Assembly (NCBI RefSeq): GCF_003947435.1
Contig: NZ_RCOS01000030.1
Location: forward strand, 1 to 44,345
Length of the DNA stretch: 44,345 nucleotides
Origin: Candidatus Methanodesulfokora washburnensis
GTDB taxonomy: Archaea > Korarchaeota > Korarchaeia > Korarchaeales > Korarchaeaceae
Direction of reading: 5' to 3'
Below, one piece after another: positions 16,160 through 23,700 of this stretch (position 1 is its first letter; each line of letters opens with the position of its first letter). The position numbers and the translations under genes are program-made. The notes beneath the pieces are model-generated. The model did no database searches and was not told the DNA's origin. It worked only from the letters and a program-made list of their open reading frames with translations.

Positions 16160-17500
16160 ATGATGGGCGTTATATCGGAGGCTAGATGTGGTGGACATGT
16201 CGATGTGATAGCTGAGCTGGCCAGAGTGGAGGGCATTGATTACGAGACCCTAAGACGAAGGGTGGCGTCTGGCAGGATTATAATTGTAAGAAATAATAGA
16301 AGACCTAAAATACGTATTACCGGCATTGGTGAGGGCCTGAGGACAAAGGTAAACGTAAATGTCGGGACAAGTGGCGCTATTGCTGATATGAAAATGGAGA
16401 TCGAAAAAGTGAGAACTGCAGTGAGATATGGCACGGACACGATAATGGATCTCAGCACAGGCGGTGATTTGGATTATATCAGAAGGAAGCTTCTTGAGGA
16501 ATCAGATGGAATTCCCTTCGGCACAGTCCCCGCATATCAAGCGTGGATTGAAGGGATAAGAAAATTCGGTGGAGTTGACATACCATCAGACTGGTTCGTG
16601 TCCATTGTTGAGAGACACCTAAGAGATGGAGTGGATTTCATGACTATACATGCCGGAATAACTAGGGATTTGGCTTTAAGGGCTGTAAGAGGCTCTAGAA
16701 TCATGCCAATAGTTAGCAGAGGCGGATCCATCCTAGCTGCTTGGATGATTGAGAACAACAGAGAAAACCCGTACTTAGAGCATTGGGATTATCTTATAGA
16801 GCTTTTTGGGGAGTATGATGCTACTATAAGCTTGGGAGATGCACTAAGGCCTGGAGCAACAGCTGATGCACATGATGAGCTTCAAATAGCCGAGCTTGTG
16901 AATAACTCAAAGCTTGCGAGGGATGCGGTGGCTAAAGGAGTTCAGGTGATGATAGAAGGTCCAGGACACATGAGCTTGGACAAAATAGCTGCTGATGTGA
17001 GGTTGATGAAGTCCCTGAGCGGTGGCTTGCCGTATTATGTCCTTGGACCGCTTGTCACAGATGTGGCCATAGGCTATGATCACATAGCGGCAGCCATAGG
17101 CGCAGCAATTGCTGCAGCTGCTGGTGCAGATCTTATATGTTACTTAACACCATCTGAGCATTTGAGCTTGCCGAATGTTGAACAGGTCAAGGAGGGGCTG
17201 TTGGCCGCAAAAATAGCTGCTCACGCGGGTGATATCGTGAAGCTTGGCGCTAAGGCTGCTGAAGAAGACATCAGAGTTTCGCTGATGCGAGCAAAACTGG
17301 ACTGGGAGGGCCAGATAAAAGCCTCTCCGGATCCGGAGAAGGCATCTAAAGTGAGGATGCAGTTTGGCGGAAATATAAGATCCTGCACTATGTGCGGCCA
17401 ATATTGCGTGTTTTTGCTGCTGGATAAATATCTCTCAGCCAGATCTGGGCCGAGCGCTGGGGATCTAATTCGAAGATATGGTGGTTCTTGTGGCATATGA
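16160..17500 (+). CDS. thiC: Phosphomethylpyrimidine synthase ThiC
   Basis: A 446-aa radical-SAM enzyme that converts aminoimidazole ribotide to the HMP-phosphate pyrimidine of thiamin. Conserved blocks include [65 protein letters not shown] and [10 protein letters not shown]. The cluster-binding motif near the end is CTMCGQYC (Cys-409, 412, 416), that is C-x2-C-x3-C, one residue tighter than the C-x2-C-x4-C of bacterial ThiC. Expression is expected to be controlled by the TPP riboswitch upstream. The gene's 3' end overlaps the next frame by 23 bp. Confidence 0.96.
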   Translation: MMGVISEARCGGHVDVIAELARVEGIDYETLRRRVASGRIIIVRNNRRPKIRITGIGEGLRTKVNVNVGTSGAIADMKMEIEKVRTAVRYGTDTIMDLSTGGDLDYIRRKLLEESDGIPFGTVPAYQAWIEGIRKFGGVDIPSDWFVSIVERHLRDGVDFMTIHAGITRDLALRAVRGSRIMPIVSRGGSILAAWMIENNRENPYLEHWDYLIELFGEYDATISLGDALRPGATADAHDELQIAELVNNSKLARDAVAKGVQVMIEGPGHMSLDKIAADVRLMKSLSGGLPYYVLGPLVTDVAIGYDHIAAAIGAAIAAAAGADLICYLTPSEHLSLPNVEQVKEGLLAAKIAAHAGDIVKLGAKAAEEDIRVSLMRAKLDWEGQIKASPDPEKASKVRMQFGGNIRSCTMCGQYCVFLLLDKYLSARSGPSAGDLIRRYGGSCGI

Positions 17501-17978
17501 TTCTTTGAAGGTGTGGAGCGTTTGGGTAAAGACACCTCTGTTGAGAGGAGCTGAGATTCTGATAGCATCAGAGTGCCTGCAAGCGGTAAATCCAGAGCTC
17601 TTCAAAGAGCTGAGCAATGGTAAAGTAACGCTTCTGGCATGCCCAGAGAGGGAGCCCGCAGCATATTATGGCAAAATTGCAAGCATAATAAGATCCTCCA
17701 AGCCTAAGAAAATCACTGTGGTCACAATAGATGGAAGTCCCCATTGTTTTGCACTGCAAGCAAGCGTCAACGAGGCAGAGTACATACTGGGTGAGAGTAT
17801 TGAGAGAGAGCATTATGTTGTGGTAAATGGAAGAAAGCTCATTAGAATATCCCCAAATACAATTAGAGTGGCAAGATACCTGGGCTTAGTTAATGAGATC
17901 ATCGAGAAGAATCCGACATGGGTGGAAAGGCTGAAGGAGCTAAGTGAGGAGTTCAGGAGAGCTCAGCAGTATAAATAA
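17478..17978 (+). CDS. Conserved-looking protein of unknown function overlapping thiC
   Basis: A 166-aa soluble protein whose start lies inside the end of thiC (23-bp overlap), so it should be under the same riboswitch. It has alternating strand/helix character and a few Cys at conserved-looking places: [23 protein letters not shown] and [19 protein letters not shown]. These could bind metal or an FeS cluster. I do not recognise the family. Its coupling to thiC suggests a role in thiamin metabolism or in supplying ThiC with substrate, electrons or cluster, but this rests on position alone. Confidence 0.7.
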   Translation: MVVLVAYDSLKVWSVWVKTPLLRGAEILIASECLQAVNPELFKELSNGKVTLLACPEREPAAYYGKIASIIRSSKPKKITVVTIDGSPHCFALQASVNEAEYILGESIEREHYVVVNGRKLIRISPNTIRVARYLGLVNEIIEKNPTWVERLKELSEEFRRAQQYK

Positions 17979-18001
17979 TAAAATTCCTTATTAATAAAGA
18001 A

Positions 18002-18053
18002 AGATTTATATATCGCCTAAGGCATTATGTGCAATAGCACATAATGGAGGTGA
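18002..18053 (+). promoter_or_regulatory. Promoter of the aromatic microprotein genes with perfect palindrome and strong SD
   Basis: A TATA-like AGATTTATATA (18002-18012) is followed by a perfect inverted repeat CATTATGTGC-AATA-GCACATAATG (18023-18046). The predicted transcription start, about 25 nt after the TATA box, falls in its centre. Directly after comes GGAGGTGA (18046-18053), a full-length match to the archaeal anti-Shine-Dalgarno sequence, four bases before ATG 18058. The palindrome may be an operator, or a hairpin in the 5' end of the RNA. Confidence 0.65.
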
Positions 18054-18057
18054 GACG

Positions 18058-18246
18058 ATGTGGGGATGGAGGGGTTGGTGGGGTCCATGGCCCGGAAGGG
18101 GCCCGTTTAGCTATCTTCCTCCCTGGCAGAGGCCCGGATGGATATTTGGAAGGGGGGCCTGCTGGTATCTCTGGCCTTACCTCTGGTCCTACTACTGGTA
18201 TCCAAGATCTGCTTGGTGGCCCTACTACTGGTATTGGCCTTGGTAG
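18058..18246 (+). CDS. Extremely Trp/Tyr/Pro-rich 62-aa microprotein
   Basis: The protein starts MWGWRGWWGPWPGRGP and ends WWPYYWYWPW. I count 16 Trp, 9 Tyr and 10 Pro in 62 residues, with one Cys and few charged residues, which is very unusual. The near-perfect Shine-Dalgarno sequence and TATA box before it argue that it is translated. The following gene begins with the same MWGW motif, and the facing NifX-like gene carries a Gly/Trp/Pro linker, so the proteins probably act together. It resembles the short Gly- and aromatic-rich proteins (DUF5320-like) often found beside NifX-like and MinD genes. Role unknown: scaffold, membrane-surface binding or cofactor cage are possible. Confidence 0.7.
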   Translation: MWGWRGWWGPWPGRGPFSYLPPWQRPGWIFGRGACWYLWPYLWSYYWYPRSAWWPYYWYWPW

Positions 18247-18257
18247 GGAGTGAGAGC

Positions 18258-18437
18258 ATGTGGGGATGGTGGTATCCTAGGTATCTCTGGCCTTGGTACT
18301 TGTATCCCTGGCCTCCAGTGCCCACACCAGAACAAGAGCTATTCCTTCTGGAGAACTACAAAAAAGCATTAGAAGCAGAGCTTAAAATGATAGAGGAGAG
18401 GATAAACAGCCTGAAGGGGCAGCTGGGGAGGCAATAA
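18258..18437 (+). CDS. 59-aa protein: Trp-rich head plus coiled-coil tail
   Basis: The first 20 residues (MWGWWYPRYLWPWYLYPWPP) are almost all aromatic or Pro. The rest (EQELFLLENYKKALEAELKM, then IEERINSLKGQLGRQ) is a clean amphipathic helix with heptads, like the C-terminal tail of DUF5320-type proteins. It follows the 62-aa gene by 11 bp with a purine-rich GGGAGTGAGAG before ATG 18258, so the two form an operon. The coiled coil closely resembles the tail of the convergent NifX-fusion protein (EEEIFFLEQEIKRLEDELES), suggesting hetero-oligomers. A T-rich terminator-like run lies just after the stop, inside the end of the facing gene. Confidence 0.72.
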   Translation: MWGWWYPRYLWPWYLYPWPPVPTPEQELFLLENYKKALEAELKMIEERINSLKGQLGRQ

Positions 18438-18443
18438 CCTTTT

Positions 18444-19049
18444 TTATTTTTCTCCTTTCAGCTCCTTTAATCTTCTTCTTGCCGATTCAAGCTCATCCTC
18501 AAGCCTCTTTATCTCCTGTTCTAGGAAAAATATCTCCTCCTCCCTGCTCATCTGCTGAGCTGGATAGGGCATTGGAGGATAAGGTGGATATGCTGGCATC
18601 GGAGGAGGATACATCCCAGATCCCTGCCATCCCCAGCCTCCTCTTCTCCTTCCCCATCCTCCTCTACCCCAAGCTGGCATAGGGGCTGGGGGATATGGCT
18701 GTGGAGGAGCTTGAGGGTGTTGTTGTGACGCACCTCCCTTCTTGTATATCTCGACAGCCTCCCTTGCAGTTCTGGCTGATATGGGAATAACTTGGATGCC
18801 TGCTGATACAAGAGCTTGATATGCATTTGGCCCCACATTTCCTGATAGGACGACATCCACCTTCTTGTCTATCAAAAGCTGCGCTGTCTGAATACCAGCT
18901 GCACTAGGAGCGTTCATGAAAGTGTTCTGCACTGTCTCATATTTCATTGTATCCAAATCAAATATAATAAAGTAAGGGGCTCTGCCGAACCTCGGATCCA
19001 TCGGAGAATCGGGATCCGGCCCTGTGGAGGGAACAGCAACCCTTGTCAT
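18444..19049 (-). CDS. NifX/NifB-C-like metallocofactor domain fused to aromatic linker and coiled coil
   Basis: A 201-aa three-part protein. Residues 1-105 form a dinitrogenase iron-molybdenum cofactor (NifX-like) domain: RVAVPSTGPDPDSPMDPRFG, then RAPYFIIFDLD and VVLSGNVGPNAYQALVSAGI. Residues about 110-165 are a low-complexity Pro/Gly/Trp linker (WGRGGWGRRRGGWGW). Residues about 168-201 are a coiled coil (EEEIFFLEQEIKRLEDELES). Such domains bind metal clusters in NifX, NafY and the orange protein. A TATA box (TTTTTATATAAG, minus strand) precedes it by about 40 bp, with a near-palindrome TTAGGTTAATCTAA between. It has its own promoter, downstream of the ATPase operon. Confidence 0.88.
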   Translation of the reverse strand: MTRVAVPSTGPDPDSPMDPRFGRAPYFIIFDLDTMKYETVQNTFMNAPSAAGIQTAQLLIDKKVDVVLSGNVGPNAYQALVSAGIQVIPISARTAREAVEIYKKGGASQQHPQAPPQPYPPAPMPAWGRGGWGRRRGGWGWQGSGMYPPPMPAYPPYPPMPYPAQQMSREEEIFFLEQEIKRLEDELESARRRLKELKGEK

Positions 19050-19089
19050 ATCACCACCTTAGATTAACCTAACTTTCTTATATAAAAAC

Positions 19090-19407
19090 TTATTGTGTGG
19101 ATCCATGCTCTGCCGAGATCTTCCTTATGTTTAGGTCTATGAGCTCGTTCACCATGTTCTCGTATGCATGATCCCTTATCCTAACAACCACGTCCCTGAT
19201 GCCCTCTATCTCGGATACCCTGACATATATGTCTACTCCGATCTGAACAGATAAGGGAGATGGACAAAAGGGTGTTGTTGGGTGGAATGTTATGTATACC
19301 ACTCCATTGTCATACTTGACCTCATCCACAAGCCCCAGATCCACAATAGATCTTCCTGCTTCAGGATCCTTGACCTCCCTCAGCTTCTCCCATATCCTCT
19401 CAATCAA
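19090..19407 (-). CDS. MIP18/DUF59 family Fe-S assembly factor-like protein
   Basis: A 105-aa protein of the MIP18 (DUF59, SufT/PaaD-like) family: EKLREVKDPEAGRSIVDLGL, then VDEVKYDNGVVYITFHPTTP and FCPSP with the conserved Cys. Family members help deliver Fe-S clusters to target proteins, often together with Mrp/MinD-type carrier ATPases. Its start overlaps the stop of the MinD-ferredoxin gene by 8 bp, so it is the third gene of that operon. A role in loading clusters for the NifX-like proteins is the natural inference. Confidence 0.85.
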   Translation of the reverse strand: MIERIWEKLREVKDPEAGRSIVDLGLVDEVKYDNGVVYITFHPTTPFCPSPLSVQIGVDIYVRVSEIEGIRDVVVRIRDHAYENMVNELIDLNIRKISAEHGSTQ

Positions 19408-20278
19408 TGGAGAACACCTCCCTTACAATCTCGAGAAATGCCTGCTTCATCCTTTCGTTTCTCTTAACCGCAGGAACTCCCTGTACAGCTGCTTCTATGA
19501 CTGCTTCATCATAAGGTATTCTGAACACCTTAATCCCCCTTTTTGCAGCCTCCTCCTCTATTATCTTGGTGACCCCGCTTGGCACATTTGCCCTGTTTAT
19601 CACTATATCAAAGCTCATTCCAAGCTTCTCCATCGCTTTAAACGACAACTTCATCGTGTTAAGGCCAAGAGGAGTGGGTTCTGTAACTATAAGAGCATGT
19701 TCTGCGAGCCTTAATGCCTGCATTACCGGGTTTGCGACTCCAGGACATGTATCTATTATTATCCTGTCAAACTGATTTTTATCGATTTGTCTGAAGAACT
19801 TCACCAAGCTATAAGCTACAAGAGGTGATCTAGCTTCACCAGGCTTTATAGCCGCAGATATAATCCTTATTCTATCTGATTCTCCATCATAAAGGGTTCC
19901 TATCTCTTTTTTCCCATCTTTTATCGCCTTTTTTGGACATATCTCTGCACAAAGAGAGCATCCTAAGCAGGAATCCTCAAAGAACAGCGGAATACTTCCT
20001 TTTCTGCCGAGCAGAGCATGGGTTGGGCATATTCTAACGCACTCCAGACACCCATCGCATAGGTTTTGATCTATAACGGGAGTTTTTATCACGATATCTC
20101 CAGCTTTTCTTCTCTCCATCCCGAGATAGATGTGGTCATTTGGATTATCAACATCAGCATCCACAAGCAGAACTTTATAGCCTATATCTGCCAGAAGAGC
20201 AGCTAAGTTAACGGCTACCGTCGATTTTCCAGCTCCTCCCTTCCCTCCAGTTACTGCAACTGCCCTCAGCTCAGACAA
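19400..20278 (-). CDS. MinD/Mrp-type ATPase with inserted 2[4Fe-4S] ferredoxin domain (second copy)
   Basis: A 292-aa P-loop ATPase: deviant Walker A GGKGGAGKST at residues 11-20, and DADVDNPN as the A' motif. Between these and the second half lies an inserted ferredoxin with two cluster sites, C-DGC-LEC-VRIC-P and C-LGC-SLC-AEIC-P. This architecture (COG1149) is typical of ATPases flanking NifX/orange-protein genes, and they may move or insert metal clusters with ATP. It overlaps the upstream paralogue by 8 bp and the downstream MIP18 gene by 8 bp, giving a tight three-gene operon. Confidence 0.93.
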   Translation of the reverse strand: MSELRAVAVTGGKGGAGKSTVAVNLAALLADIGYKVLLVDADVDNPNDHIYLGMERRKAGDIVIKTPVIDQNLCDGCLECVRICPTHALLGRKGSIPLFFEDSCLGCSLCAEICPKKAIKDGKKEIGTLYDGESDRIRIISAAIKPGEARSPLVAYSLVKFFRQIDKNQFDRIIIDTCPGVANPVMQALRLAEHALIVTEPTPLGLNTMKLSFKAMEKLGMSFDIVINRANVPSGVTKIIEEEAAKRGIKVFRIPYDEAVIEAAVQGVPAVKRNERMKQAFLEIVREVFSID

Positions 20279-21170
20279 TGTTCAACACCTCCTGCAGCTC
20301 ACTAAACATGTTTTTTATCGCTACTGCTGCCTCAGAATCTGGCCTGTGCTCCACCACTGGACGGGCGTTTGAGACGGACTCCACAACGGAGAAGTCAAGG
20401 GGTATCATCCCGAGAACCTTGGATCCACTGAGCTCGAAATGCCTCAACATTTTCTCAAGGAAATTGCTCATGTTATATCTGTTTATCACAATGCCAGAGG
20501 GGATTTTGAAGTGCCTTGTTATCTCCAGAATGCGATCAGCTCCCTGAAGAGCCTCAGGAGTCGGCTCGGTCACTATCACAGCATAATCAGTGGCGGAGAG
20601 AGAAGATATAACGGGGCATCCTATTCCTGGAGCTCCATCTGTCAGGATCAGATCTCCTCCTACCTCCTTATAGATCTCGAAAGCTTTTTTCCTCACCTCA
20701 TTCACAAGAAGACCTGAATTGTGTTCTCCAATCTCAAGCTGAGCTGTTACAATTGGAAATCCATATCTAGTCCTGCCGATCATGAGATTTCCGCTTGTAA
20801 ACTGGAAAAGCTCTATTGCATTGAAGGGACATGCTTTTTCGCAAACTGAGCATCCATCGCACATGTACTCTATTACTAAGGGTTTCTCTTTCATTTCTAT
20901 AGCTCCAAATGGACATTTTTCAGCACATATACCGCAGGAAGTGCACTGATCTTCCTTTATCCTAGCTCTTGATGAGAGAACCAGCGGTTTCCTTTCAATT
21001 ATGTCCATCGATAGAATCAGGTGGAGGCTCGGCGTATCCACATCAGCATCTGCTGCAACTACCCTCATCCCTTTACTGTGGAAGAGATAGAGCAGGCTGG
21101 ATGTTATCGTCGTCTTTCCCACACCTCCTTTCCCGCTTACAATTGTTATCTCAAGCTTCTCCATCGGCAT
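20271..21170 (-). CDS. MinD/Mrp-type ATPase with inserted 2[4Fe-4S] ferredoxin domain (first copy)
   Basis: A 299-aa paralogue of the next gene: Walker A GKGGVGKTT, DADVDTPS, and ferredoxin clusters C-TSC-GIC-AEKC-P and C-DGC-SVC-EKAC-P. ATG 21170 or ATG 21164 (MEKLEITIVSGKGG) can serve as start. The two ATPases probably form a heterodimer, as MinD-fold proteins dimerise. The promoter region is shared with the divergent NifX-like gene; a short palindrome (TGCATATGCA) lies between them. In ORP loci of sulfate reducers, similar pairs accompany the orange protein that carries a Mo-Cu-S cluster. Confidence 0.93.
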   Translation of the reverse strand: MPMEKLEITIVSGKGGVGKTTITSSLLYLFHSKGMRVVAADADVDTPSLHLILSMDIIERKPLVLSSRARIKEDQCTSCGICAEKCPFGAIEMKEKPLVIEYMCDGCSVCEKACPFNAIELFQFTSGNLMIGRTRYGFPIVTAQLEIGEHNSGLLVNEVRKKAFEIYKEVGGDLILTDGAPGIGCPVISSLSATDYAVIVTEPTPEALQGADRILEITRHFKIPSGIVINRYNMSNFLEKMLRHFELSGSKVLGMIPLDFSVVESVSNARPVVEHRPDSEAAVAIKNMFSELQEVLNIV

Positions 21171-21249
21171 AGATGGGATTAATTGGAGAGAAGATAAACA
21201 TTGTGCATATGCAAAAATTTTTATAGGAACCTTTTTTCTATAGAAGGGG

Positions 21250-21648
21250 ATGAATATGAGAATTGCCGTGCCAAGCGTTGATGATAGAGGTTTAGAAAGC
21301 GAGATGTCTGCTCACTTTGGAAGAGCCCCATATTACACCTTGGTGGATGTTGAAAACGGCGAGATAACGGGATATAAAGTTGTCAAATGCCCGTTCTCGG
21401 AGCACGGACCAGGGGATATTCCCAACTTCCTGAGATCCTTGAATGTGGACATCATAATAGCTTACGGAATGGGAAGAAGAGCCCAGGATTTCTTCAACTC
21501 AATGGGGATAAAGGTTCTAACCGGAGCTTATGGAAAAGTCAGCGACGTTATAAAGGCATTTCTAACCGGATCTCTATCCTTGGACAGATATTGGTCGGAA
21601 AGAGAGGAGTTTAAGCATGAAAAAAGATGGGGAAACTCTGAATACTGA
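21250..21648 (+). CDS. Stand-alone NifX-like (orange-protein-like) metal-cluster protein
   Basis: A 132-aa protein: MRIAVPSVDDRGLESEMSAH, then FGRAPYYTLVDVENGEI, and VDIIIAYGMGRRAQDFFNSM, all hallmarks of the dinitrogenase-cofactor/NifX-like domain. The charged C-terminal tail (DRYWSEREEFKHEKRWG) is extra. It is transcribed divergently from the MinD-ferredoxin operon. A TATA-like box (TTTTTATAG, about 21217-21225) about 25 nt before ATG 21250 suggests a leaderless or very short-leader message; ATG 21256 is also possible. No nitrogenase genes are nearby, so a nitrogen-fixation role should not be assumed. Confidence 0.9.
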   Translation: MNMRIAVPSVDDRGLESEMSAHFGRAPYYTLVDVENGEITGYKVVKCPFSEHGPGDIPNFLRSLNVDIIIAYGMGRRAQDFFNSMGIKVLTGAYGKVSDVIKAFLTGSLSLDRYWSEREEFKHEKRWGNSEY

Positions 21649-21683
21649 AATTAAAAAATTCTTTATTTATTCTTCATAACTTT

Positions 21684-21983
21684 TTATGATTTCCGCTTGG
21701 AACTAAGTTCCTCAACCTCCTTGGCCCCTGCTTCTAGCTCAGCCGCCTGCTCCTGATCGAATTTTTTGAGAAGAGCGAGAAACTCTCCCACATGAGTTTT
21801 CTCCTCTTTTGCAATATCCTCGAAAACTCTTTTTACTGAGGGATCATCTATGCATTCAGCTAACTGAATATAGAGATTTATCGCATCCAGCTCTGCTATT
21901 ATGCCAAGGCGCAATGCTGCAAGCATCTCCTCCTTGCTGAACTTTCTCCCAACAGGGAGATCTAAGGGATTCTTACCTAGCAT
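21684..21983 (-). CDS. Encapsulated-ferritin-like diiron protein
   Basis: A 99-aa two-helix ferritin-like protein. GIIAELDAINLYIQLAE and DIAKEEKTHVGEFLALL give the Glu and Glu-x2-His metal ligands of the EncFtn-type fold, which forms its four-helix site by dimerisation. The sequence is close in pattern to the N-terminal ferritin-like domain fused to encapsulin in Pyrococcus. ATG 21983 is chosen because GGAGG lies eight bases before it; an upstream frame to 22019 is less likely. It would oxidise and store iron or protect from oxidants. No shell gene is adjacent. It converges on the NifX-like gene. Confidence 0.85.
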   Translation of the reverse strand: MLGKNPLDLPVGRKFSKEEMLAALRLGIIAELDAINLYIQLAECIDDPSVKRVFEDIAKEEKTHVGEFLALLKKFDQEQAAELEAGAKEVEELSSKRKS

Positions 21984-22099
21984 TATACCATCCTCCACTA
22001 AGCTGAGGAGATAATACAATTTAAATATTTCTACTGCTTTAGTGGTGAGCGCGTCTAAACTCTTTTTATTTTTAGTACTTTTAACTTAAGGAATTTCTC

Positions 22100-22558
22100 T
22101 TATCCTACATTAAGAATCATGTTATACCCATACACCTCCAATATTGATAACAAAGCATAACATACTACTCCAGTGAGAATAACAACAAACGAAATTCTTG
22201 TAAGCACAAGAACTGTCACCATGACCTCAAGAGTGACGAGAAGAATTGTGAATATCCCGAGGAGAGGATTTATTCTCATGGAGAGAAAAGCAAAATATGA
22301 TCCCATAGATAAGCTAAGGAATATCAGCACAGCCACTAGCTCTTTTACAGAGAGTTTATGGAGCACTATAATGCTAAGATATATTGTTAAATTTTTCATA
22401 AAAATATCAAGTAAATATAATATATTAAGTTTGCTCACTGCTATACTTGATGGAAATAACAATGAAATGAAGATACCTGTGAAGTAGCCGACCAAGATTG
22501 AGATTAGATAACTAAGAGGAACTCGCTTAACGTTATAGCTAGGACAGTTATCCCCCAT
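22100..22558 (-). CDS. Multi-TM small membrane protein downstream of the M48 protease
   Basis: A 152-aa protein with about four to five hydrophobic helices and no recognised motif. The start (ATG 22558 preferred, 22570 possible) lies inside the end of the M48 gene, an overlap of more than 50 bp. It is therefore the last gene of a tightly packed operon: peptide, protease, this protein. By position it could be an immunity, export or chaperone component for the small hydrophobic peptide. There is no sequence evidence beyond topology. Confidence 0.6.
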   Translation of the reverse strand: MGDNCPSYNVKRVPLSYLISILVGYFTGIFISLLFPSSIAVSKLNILYLLDIFMKNLTIYLSIIVLHKLSVKELVAVLIFLSLSMGSYFAFLSMRINPLLGIFTILLVTLEVMVTVLVLTRISFVVILTGVVCYALLSILEVYGYNMILNVG

Positions 22559-23700
22559 ATTAGGGCCCACCCTAATAATGAGTATGCCTTTTCTTTCATT
22601 CCAAGCTTTCTGCTCATGACAAGAGAGGAGAGAGCAACACCAAGTAAATTATATGTAACTAATATAATAATATTTTTTAAACTAAATGCTAAAGGCAATG
22701 TCGAAACACCCCAATATGCGATAACAGAGGCTCTAATCCTATAGAATGGAAAACCAAGAAATCTAAAGATCTTGTATATAATTGAGGAGAATATGATAAA
22801 TGCAGCTAGATAGGAGGGAAGGGTTACCAAGAGAAGGGAAAGAGCCGAGAGCGGGTGAAATCCATATTCTACTGCAGCTTTAAATATTAAAACTGAGAGA
22901 AGAAGAGAAAGGAGAAAAAGAGGGAAGAGAGTTGATTTAGCAAAATTAGAAGTTGATTCAGGGTTGGAATAGGATTTGTTTCGCTCTAGATCATGGTAAC
23001 CAAACAGCCTTTTGAGAATTCTGAACCATCTCGGCAAGTCCCCTGATGAAAGCTTTTTAAGAAGAGAATAAGCTCCATCAGGAGCCGATTTAATGGCATA
23101 CCAGTCAGCTTCCCTCTCAAGTACCCTATAGAAGGTGCGAGCACCTATCATACCTGATAAAATTATGATAAAAAGGGAGGAGACAGCGCTCAAAGCACCA
23201 AGCTGAGCCCTCACCAAAACCTCTGTGAGGAAGCCCACGCTTATTGCTAGATAAAGGATAAAGGGAGTTAGCAGATAGAAAAGCATTACATGATCCAGCT
23301 CTACATGCCCACGCTCATGTGCTATCAGGGCTGAGAGTTCCCCCTTGCTCAGCTGCTCTACTGCTGCATTAGTAACTATTATAACAGGGTTCGTTGTTAT
23401 CGTGAAAGACGGCTGTGCATTAATGAGTGGTACTGTCATTCCACCTACTCTCAGTTCTCCTGCTGATGCTCTCACTTCTATTCCATTCAAATGGGAAATA
23501 TACCTCGTTCTTCTTCTTATGGCATCCAAAGAGGGCTTCTCGAGAAGCAGAGCTATGGGAGAAAGGGAAGCTATACAGAGTGCAAGAAGCGGATCACCCG
23601 CTACTAACATGATAATACAGGATATAAAAAAGAAAATAGCAATTGCTAGCATAGGTATAAAAGAAAAAAATTGAATTGTAGAGAAATTAGCCATTTTCAT
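22504..23700 (-). CDS. Integral-membrane M48 (HtpX/Ste24-like) metalloprotease
   Basis: A 398-aa membrane protein. The zinc motif is HERGH (near residues 128-132, in LIAHERGHVELDHV), an HExxH with the M48 follow-up. The third ligand sits in the later VLEREADWYAIK. Two hydrophobic segments precede and several follow the catalytic domain. ATG 23700 overlaps the stop of the peptide gene by 4 bp (ATGA), so the two are translationally coupled. M48 proteases cleave membrane or lipidated proteins. The obvious candidate substrate here is the co-encoded hydrophobic peptide. Confidence 0.87.
   Translation of the reverse strand: MKMANFSTIQFFSFIPMLAIAIFFFISCIIMLVAGDPLLALCIASLSPIALLLEKPSLDAIRRRTRYISHLNGIEVRASAGELRVGGMTVPLINAQPSFTITTNPVIIVTNAAVEQLSKGELSALIAHERGHVELDHVMLFYLLTPFILYLAISVGFLTEVLVRAQLGALSAVSSLFIIILSGMIGARTFYRVLEREADWYAIKSAPDGAYSLLKKLSSGDLPRWFRILKRLFGYHDLERNKSYSNPESTSNFAKSTLFPLFLLSLLLSVLIFKAAVEYGFHPLSALSLLLVTLPSYLAAFIIFSSIIYKIFRFLGFPFYRIRASVIAYWGVSTLPLAFSLKNIIILVTYNLLGVALSSLVMSRKLGMKEKAYSLLGWALIWGITVLAITLSEFLLVI

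Noticed and set aside
18044-18253. Alternative frame over the Trp-rich microprotein gene
   Set aside because: It would start upstream of the Shine-Dalgarno-spaced ATG, inside the palindrome, and gives a Gly-rich low-complexity product; the MWGW frame has ideal start signals.
18444-21648. Nitrogen fixation cluster because of NifX-like domains
   Set aside because: No nifH, D, K, E, N or B is present; NifX-like domains are also found in orange-protein and other cofactor carriers.
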